Source: Pseudomonas sp. BN102
Lineage (GTDB): Bacteria > Pseudomonadota > Gammaproteobacteria > Pseudomonadales > Pseudomonadaceae
DNA: 34,709 nt
Direction of reading: 5' to 3'
NCBI RefSeq assembly: GCF_029871245.1
Contig: NZ_SSON01000011.1
Span: 1 to 34,709, forward strand
The notes below the pieces were generated by a model. It did no database searches, had not been told where the DNA came from, and saw nothing but the letters and a program-made list of their open reading frames with translations. Of the stretch, positions 30,578 to 34,709 are shown in pieces. Positions within the stretch are counted from its first letter, which is position 1. Each line of letters begins with the position of its first letter. Position numbers and translations under genes: made by a program.

Positions 30578-31546
30578 TCAGGGCTTGCGCGCGATCAGCA
30601 CGGCGCGCGCAGGGGCCGGCAGGCCTTCGATGGTGCGGCTGTGGTCGGCGGGGTCGAGGAATTCGGGTAGCGACTGGAAGCGCATCCACTCGGTGCTGCG
30701 CTGTTCCTCGACGCTGGTGTAGCTGACATCCACGCAGCGTACGTCGACGAAGCCCGCGCGGCGCAGCCAGAGCTCCAGGGCAGGCACCGACGGCAGGAAC
30801 CAGACGTTGCGCATCTGCGCGTAGCGGTCCTCGGGCATCAGCACCTGCTGGGCATCGCCTTCCACCACCAGGGTTTCCAGCACCAGTTCACCGCCCCGGC
30901 GCAGGCAATCCTTGAGGTCGAAGAGATGGTCGATGGGCGAACGGCGGTGGTAAAGCACGCCCATGGAGAACACGGTGTCGAAGCCTTCCAGCCGGGGCGG
31001 CAACTCTTCCAGCGCCAGCGGCAGGTGCCAGGCCGGCAGCTCGGGAAGGAAGCGCTTCATGGCGAGGAACTGGCAGAAGAACAACCAGTTCGGGTCGATG
31101 CCCACCACGCTGTCGGCACCGGCGCCGAGCATGCGCCACTGGTAGTAGCCATTGCCGCAGCCGACATCCAGCACGCGGCGACCGCGCAGGTCGAGATGGG
31201 GCGCCACCCGTGACCATTTCCAGTCCGAGCGCCATTCCGTATCGACGTGCACGCCGAACAGTTCGAAGGGCCCCTTGCGCCAGGGGATCAGCCCCTGCAG
31301 CGCAGTTTTCAATGCGGCGCGGGCCGCCTCGTCGCAGGGACCGTCCAGGAGGAAGCGCTGCGCCAGTTCGATCTGTGCCGGCTGCAGTGGGGGCAGGGCA
31401 TTGACCGCGGCGCTCCAGCGCTCCAGGTCGCCATGGCCGACCGCCAGCTTGGCATCGAGTTGCCCGGGCAGGTCGGCTGCCCAGTCTTGCAGGAGAGTGC
31501 CCGCCAGCCGTTGCTGCAGGGCGTCGAGGTCCAGCGTACGAATCAT
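30578..31546 (-). CDS. cmoB: tRNA U34 carboxymethyltransferase CmoB
   Basis: CmoB transfers the carboxymethyl group of carboxy-SAM to 5-hydroxyuridine at tRNA position 34, making cmo5U. The start at 31546 overlaps the cmoA stop by 4 bp and gives 322 residues, the family length. The CmoB-specific stretch with K91, W105 and K110 ([20 protein letters not shown]) matches the carboxy-SAM contacts of E. coli CmoB. The methyltransferase motif I is [11 protein letters not shown] (125-135), and [16 protein letters not shown] is also typical. An in-frame extension upstream lies inside cmoA and is discarded. Confidence 0.95.
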   Translation of the reverse strand: MIRTLDLDALQQRLAGTLLQDWAADLPGQLDAKLAVGHGDLERWSAAVNALPPLQPAQIELAQRFLLDGPCDEAARAALKTALQGLIPWRKGPFELFGVHVDTEWRSDWKWSRVAPHLDLRGRRVLDVGCGNGYYQWRMLGAGADSVVGIDPNWLFFCQFLAMKRFLPELPAWHLPLALEELPPRLEGFDTVFSMGVLYHRRSPIDHLFDLKDCLRRGGELVLETLVVEGDAQQVLMPEDRYAQMRNVWFLPSVPALELWLRRAGFVDVRCVDVSYTSVEEQRSTEWMRFQSLPEFLDPADHSRTIEGLPAPARAVLIARKP

Positions 31547-32286
31547 GGCAGGGCGATCAGCGAGGCGAAGTTGAGGCACTGGAACCAGGGCACGACCTTG
31601 GAGAAGCCGGCCGCCAGCAGACGTGCACGGTGCTCCTCGAAGCTGTCCGGGTGCATGACATTCTCCAGGGCACTGCGCTTCTGGGCGATTTCCAGCTCGC
31701 TATAGCCGTTGGCGCGCTTGAAGGCGATATGCAGGTCGGTGAGCAACTGGTGTTCGTCGGCGTCTTCGAAGCGCAGCTTCTCCGAGAGGATCAGCGCGCC
31801 GCCGGGCAGCAGCGCCTGGCGGATGCGGGCGAGGAGTTCCTGGCGCTGCTCGCGGGGCACGAACTGCAGGGTGAAATTCATCGCCACCAGGGAGCAGGGC
31901 TGGAGGTCCAGGGTGAGGATGTCCGCTTCCAGCACTTCCACCGGCAGCAGTTCCTGGAACATGGAGTCCTGGGCGTGCAGGTATTCACGGCAACGCTCCA
32001 CCATGGCGCTGGAGTTATCCACAGCGATGACCCGGCAACCTTCGGCTTTCACGTGTCGGCGCAGTGCCTGGGTCACGGCGCCGAGCGAGCTGCCGAGGTC
32101 GTAGAGCGGAGTGCCGGCCTGGGCGAACTGGGCGGCCAGCACGCCGATGTTCTCGACAATCGTCGGGTAGCCCGGCACCGAGCGCTTGATCATGTCCGGG
32201 AAGACGCGGACCACGTCTTCGTTGAAAGCGAAGTCGGTGACTTGTGCCTGGGGGTTGGCGTAGATGCGATCGGGACTTTCGGTCAC
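31543..32286 (-). CDS. cmoA: Carboxy-S-adenosyl-L-methionine synthase CmoA
   Basis: The 247-residue enzyme converts SAM and prephenate to carboxy-SAM, the cofactor used by CmoB encoded just downstream. Signatures are [20 protein letters not shown] (29-48), motif [11 protein letters not shown] (61-70; many homologues have Cys where the first Ser is), [20 protein letters not shown] and [23 protein letters not shown]. The start is GTG at 32286 with a poor ribosome site; its N-terminus aligns with Pseudomonas CmoA. First gene of the cmoAB pair. Confidence 0.95.
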   Translation of the reverse strand: MTESPDRIYANPQAQVTDFAFNEDVVRVFPDMIKRSVPGYPTIVENIGVLAAQFAQAGTPLYDLGSSLGAVTQALRRHVKAEGCRVIAVDNSSAMVERCREYLHAQDSMFQELLPVEVLEADILTLDLQPCSLVAMNFTLQFVPREQRQELLARIRQALLPGGALILSEKLRFEDADEHQLLTDLHIAFKRANGYSELEIAQKRSALENVMHPDSFEEHRARLLAAGFSKVVPWFQCLNFASLIALP

Positions 32287-32351
32287 GGGCCGGTACCAGC
32301 AGCGGAAAAGGCCGGCATTCTAGCGGACTGCGCGGCGCGGCCAAACCACCC

Positions 32352-32924
32352 CTACTTCAACTGGTCGGAAAAGAACTCGCCCGCGCCCTGCAGGGGGCCC
32401 AGCGGGTTGCGCTTGACCTCGAAGCGGCGGATGTTCGGCTCGCCATTGCTCACTTTGTGCACGACGACATCGTCCACCAGCACGAACACCGCGCGGAACA
32501 CCCAACCCTGCAGCTCGCGGTTTTTGCGGAAGTTGAAGATGTCGGCCCAGAAGTTGCCGACCCGCTGGGTGTCGGTCTTGGTGAACTCGAAGGCATAGCC
32601 GATGCAGCGGTCCTTGGCTTCCAGGCACTTCATCAGCCCGTCGGGCAGGTAGTCGATGGGGACGTTGGGTTGCACGAACATCAGGCGCACGTCGATGAAG
32701 GAGAGCATCTTGCCGTTGCCCTGGATGAGCGGGTCGAAACCCAGGGAGAACAGCTCGGTCCGCGTCGTTATACCCGGCTGCGCCTGGGAGTAGCGAATCT
32801 CCGCATCGGTGTAATCCCGAAACGGCGACAGTACTTCGGCGCGCTCGCTGGGCAGGAGACTTCCGCAACCTGCGAGAAGAACTGTCCAGCACAGCAAACC
32901 CCACAGTCGCATCAGACCGCCCAT
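32352..32924 (-). CDS. Putative lipoprotein of unknown function
   Basis: The 190-residue protein has a lipobox LLAGC with the acylated Cys at 20. GGAG lies 6 bases before the ATG at 32924; an internal ATG four codons later is possible. The mature part includes PFRDYTDAEIRYSQ, a pair of cysteines (KCLEAKDRCIGY), DIFNFRKNRELQGWVFRAVFVLVDDVVVHKVSNG and FEVKRNPLGPLQGAGEFF. I do not recognise a named family. It is probably a periplasm-facing lipoprotein upstream of cmoA (65-bp gap), possibly on the same transcript. Confidence 0.75.
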   Translation of the reverse strand: MGGLMRLWGLLCWTVLLAGCGSLLPSERAEVLSPFRDYTDAEIRYSQAQPGITTRTELFSLGFDPLIQGNGKMLSFIDVRLMFVQPNVPIDYLPDGLMKCLEAKDRCIGYAFEFTKTDTQRVGNFWADIFNFRKNRELQGWVFRAVFVLVDDVVVHKVSNGEPNIRRFEVKRNPLGPLQGAGEFFSDQLK

Positions 32925-32950
32925 CGCACGCTCCGTATTTGAGTGTCCGC

Positions 32951-33640
32951 CTAATTCCTATAGCCGATTTCCGACGTAGCTGCCGACGGTTTATCCGAGT
33001 GGTGGAGAGTGGGTTTGCGAGTCATCGCCGAGGCGGCTATTCCCCATTGACCGAGCCAGTAACTGAGGATGATGAGGTAACTCGCGCTGGCGAAAGGGGA
33101 TACGAAACGATTGATGCCGATCAGGCTATCTGAAATTACGAAGAGCGCCGCGCCCCCGGCAGCGAGGAGCGCCGACTGGCGGTCCAGACCCACACCCAGG
33201 CGGGCGAGGGCACGCCAGAGCATGGCGCTGATGGCCAGTGCGTAGCAGGCCACGGGTAGCAGGAGGTTGCCCAGGCCGCCAGTGGCGAGCAGGGCGAATA
33301 TGGCTCCGCCGGCAGCGGCAGCCACCAGCAGCGGCAGCGGTGCGAGCTGGCGGTTAGCCAGCAGGTAGGCGCGCAGGTAGGCCAGGTGGGCGAGCAGGAA
33401 GGCGCCAAGGCCGAAGACGAAAAGGTCGGTGGGCCATTCCAGCAGGATGTCGCCGAGCATCGACAGCGACAGTCCGACGGCGATCCAGCGTCGGTAGGGG
33501 CCCGCCGGGGCACCGCGCAACCAGAACAGCAGCGCCAGGATGGGCAGCGGTTTACTCCAGAAACACAACCAGTCCAGTTCCAGCGTACGGCCGGTGAGGA
33601 AGGCCAGCACGCCGGCCAGCCCGAAGATCAAGGTGCCCAT
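32951..33640 (-). CDS. YhhN-family membrane protein (lysoplasmalogenase-like)
   Basis: This 229-residue protein has about eight membrane helices. The conserved YhhN acidic motifs are present: LSMLGDILLEWP near residue 60 and VISDSLIGINRFVSPF near residue 170. Animal members (TMEM86) hydrolyse lysoplasmalogen; bacterial members are less well studied, so lipid-related enzymatic activity is an inference. AGGAG lies 6 bases before the ATG. The last 25 residues are polar and cytoplasmic. Confidence 0.85.
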   Translation of the reverse strand: MGTLIFGLAGVLAFLTGRTLELDWLCFWSKPLPILALLFWLRGAPAGPYRRWIAVGLSLSMLGDILLEWPTDLFVFGLGAFLLAHLAYLRAYLLANRQLAPLPLLVAAAAGGAIFALLATGGLGNLLLPVACYALAISAMLWRALARLGVGLDRQSALLAAGGAALFVISDSLIGINRFVSPFASASYLIILSYWLGQWGIAASAMTRKPTLHHSDKPSAATSEIGYRN

Positions 33641-33731
33641 AGGCGCTCCTGCGAGTTCGTCAGGGCTCGACTATGGAAGTACGCCGTTGCGCCCGCCAGG
33701 CGGCGGACGCCAGCGAAGCGGTCATTTGGCG

Positions 33732-34136
33732 CTACTTGACGCTGACCTGGCAGTCGAAGGACTCGGCCGGCGCCACGTCGGTCTCCCAGGGGCGCTGGTA
33801 ATCCAGGTGCAGGCGGCCTTCACCAGGTTGGCTCGCCTTGAAGCGCCAGGTGGATTGGCCGGCGCTGCCCACCAGGCCCGCGTCTTCCGGCGTCGAGTAG
33901 ACCTCCGGGCCGAGGCTCTGCAGCACGTTGGTGGCGGCATCGCGCACCACCCAGCGGAAGCCGGTGGTGGGGTTGCTGGGCAGGGTCAGCACCAGGGGTT
34001 GGCCCGGGCTGAGGCTGAGGGGGCAATCGCTCTGCTGGTCCTGGATCACCACCGGGCCGGTCGGCTGCTGGGCGCAGCCGGCGACAAAGGCGAAGCCCAG
34101 GGGCAACAGCAGGCGGGGGGATTGGGCGAGTGACAT
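33732..34136 (-). CDS. Chagasin-family (inhibitor I42) cysteine protease inhibitor lipoprotein
   Basis: The 134-residue protein has a lipobox VAGC (acylated Cys at 21). A chagasin-type immunoglobulin-like domain follows, with the three protease-binding loops visible: NPTTGF (55-60), the Gly-rich VGSAG (89-93) and RPW (115-117). Two cysteines (38 and 129) may form a disulfide. Chagasins block papain-like cysteine proteases. As an outer-membrane or periplasmic lipoprotein it may protect against host or competitor proteases or control a self protease. GGAG lies 6 bases upstream of the ATG. A large hairpin at 34153-34190 precedes it. Confidence 0.87.
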   Translation of the reverse strand: MSLAQSPRLLLPLGFAFVAGCAQQPTGPVVIQDQQSDCPLSLSPGQPLVLTLPSNPTTGFRWVVRDAATNVLQSLGPEVYSTPEDAGLVGSAGQSTWRFKASQPGEGRLHLDYQRPWETDVAPAESFDCQVSVK

Positions 34137-34152
34137 CGGCGGCTCCGTCGGT

Positions 34153-34190
34153 CAAGGGCGGAGCCAGCATAACGGCTGGTTCCGCCCTTG
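34153..34190. promoter_or_regulatory. 15-bp-arm hairpin just upstream of the chagasin gene
   Basis: Arms 34153-34167 and 34176-34190 are complementary over 15 bp with a single G-U wobble and an 8-base loop. The hairpin ends 17 bp before the chagasin ATG. A weak minus-strand promoter (TACGCA-N17-TATGCT) would overlap it, with the -10 in the loop. It could be an operator, a leader hairpin, or the terminator of something transcribed towards it. Confidence 0.5.
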
Positions 34191-34245
34191 CGTAGGCTCC
34201 GAGGAGAAATGACCGGGTAGGGAGGTGAACCCGGTGGCGTTGTGA

Positions 34246-34271
34246 GCGAATTCAATCGCGAATGAATTGGC
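34246..34271. repeat. Degenerate REP-like inverted repeat
   Basis: GCGAATTCA (34246-34254) and TGAATTGGC (34263-34271) are inverted with 8 of 9 matches around ATCGCGAA. The GCGAATTCA core is shared with the intact palindrome at 27065-27092, so this looks like a decayed copy without its GTAG foot. Confidence 0.4.
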
Positions 34272-34709
34272 TATGTCTGCGTTAAGTGTTGCTAGAGCGC
34301 CCTGAGTCGAGCTGCTTTTCGAGTGGGCTGCGAGTCCCTGTTTCGCCACCCGGCGAGTCACTTCTTTCAGTCACCAAAGAAGTAACCAAGAACGCTTGCC
34401 CCTGCATCCGGCCCCGGCTACGCCGGGGTTCCCTCGCGCCATCGTCGCTTCGGGGGCCCGGCGTGAGGGGCCATCCATGGCCCCGCACGCCTCTCGCGGC
34501 ATCCATGCCGCTCGTCCCCCTGCGCAACGATGCCGCTTGGCCTCCTGACGGGGCAGAGTCGCTGCCCCACCTCTTCTGCACAGGTTCAGGCACTGATCAG
34601 GCATCAGGATTGCTGCGCCCTGTCAGGCGCGAGTCACCCCTCTCCTCTTCAGGGAGAGGGGCGGGGGTGAGGGATGTATCAGGCAGGTGCGGAGGCCTGA
34701 AAATACCGT
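34272..34709. other. Gene-free, hairpin-rich tail of the window
   Basis: I see no credible gene here. Short open frames exist on the minus strand (34282-34593), but their translation is Arg/Gly/Ser-rich and lacks a ribosome site or family resemblance. The stretch holds at least five inverted repeats: CCCCGGC/GCCGGGG (34412-34428), GGGGCCA/TGGCCCC (34467-34484), GCGGCAT/ATGCCGC (34496-34511), GGGGCAG/CTGCCCC (34550-34568) and CCCCTCTCC/GGAGAGGGG (34637-34661). The second and third share the loop CATCCATG. The last resembles a widespread proteobacterial intergenic repeat. A gene may begin beyond the right edge. Confidence 0.6.

Noticed and set aside
32939-33133. Small plus-strand ORF of 64 codons overlapping the end of the YhhN-type gene
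   Set aside because: It lies antisense to the conserved SDSLIGINRF region of a real gene and has no family resemblance.
34282-34593. Minus-strand 103-codon frame in the right-hand gene-free region
   Set aside because: Arg/Gly/Ser-rich composition, no ribosome site, and it spans several perfect palindromes that explain the sequence better as a repeat.
1-34709. CRISPR arrays, insertion sequences, prophage genes, toxin-antitoxin pairs, tRNA or rRNA genes
   Set aside because: I looked for regularly spaced repeats, transposase/integrase motifs, paired small genes and tRNA cloverleaf landmarks and saw none. A dedicated tRNA or covariance-model scan could not be run.

Overview
The window reads as chromosomal backbone of a high-GC Pseudomonas, probably of the aeruginosa/resinovorans/alcaligenes side of the genus. 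The evidence is the strong G/C third-position bias, Pseudomonas-specific families (a DUF2790 protein, paired GTAG-footed REP palindromes) and a gene order around pdxH and shaA-G that, from memory, matches P. aeruginosa. I see no rRNA, tRNA, CRISPR array, transposase, integrase or phage gene.

Layout. 1-680: the end of a glycine-rich protein gene convergent with a CopD-like membrane protein. 780-9121: dinG helicase, an exported GH50-like glycoside hydrolase, a beta-lactamase-fold esterase, an OmpA-type lipoprotein, pdxH, a one-TM protein and a SlyB-like glycine-zipper lipoprotein. 9354-15075: the complete sha/mrp multisubunit Na+/H+ antiporter operon, with A and B fused and every later gene overlapping the one before. 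15160-20514: a DMT permease, a GNAT acetyltransferase, a GAPDH-family dehydrogenase, a COG3650-like lipoprotein, a DUF488 protein, and a divergent SDR/LysR pair. 20602-26614: a LysR regulator divergent from a four-gene tripartite efflux operon (outer membrane factor, FusC-type inner membrane protein, DUF1656 protein, HlyD-type adaptor). 26794-30259: a DUF2790 protein, a LuxR-type regulator, a nitrilase-superfamily amidase and a PuuP-like APC permease. 30260-30577: a scar with a MarR gene remnant and two palindromes. 30578-34136: cmoB-cmoA (tRNA wobble-U modification), two lipoproteins (one a chagasin-type protease inhibitor) and a YhhN membrane protein. 34137-34709: gene-free and packed with hairpins.

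How the genes fit together. The sha operon supplies Na+ and pH homeostasis. The LysR-controlled operon should export aromatic or weak organic acids. The LuxR/amidase/permease group looks like an uptake-and-hydrolysis module for an amine or amide, possibly polyamine-related. cmoA and cmoB perform consecutive steps of one tRNA modification.

I did not find an obviously new multi-gene system. The most unusual signal is a complete REPIN (two inverted REP hairpins, 66 bp, exactly 22 codons) sitting in frame inside the FusC-type efflux gene. Next are three 11-bp-phased AAGCTGA repeats upstream of a strong promoter for the SlyB-like lipoprotein, and a 30-bp imperfect palindrome between the efflux operon and its LysR gene.
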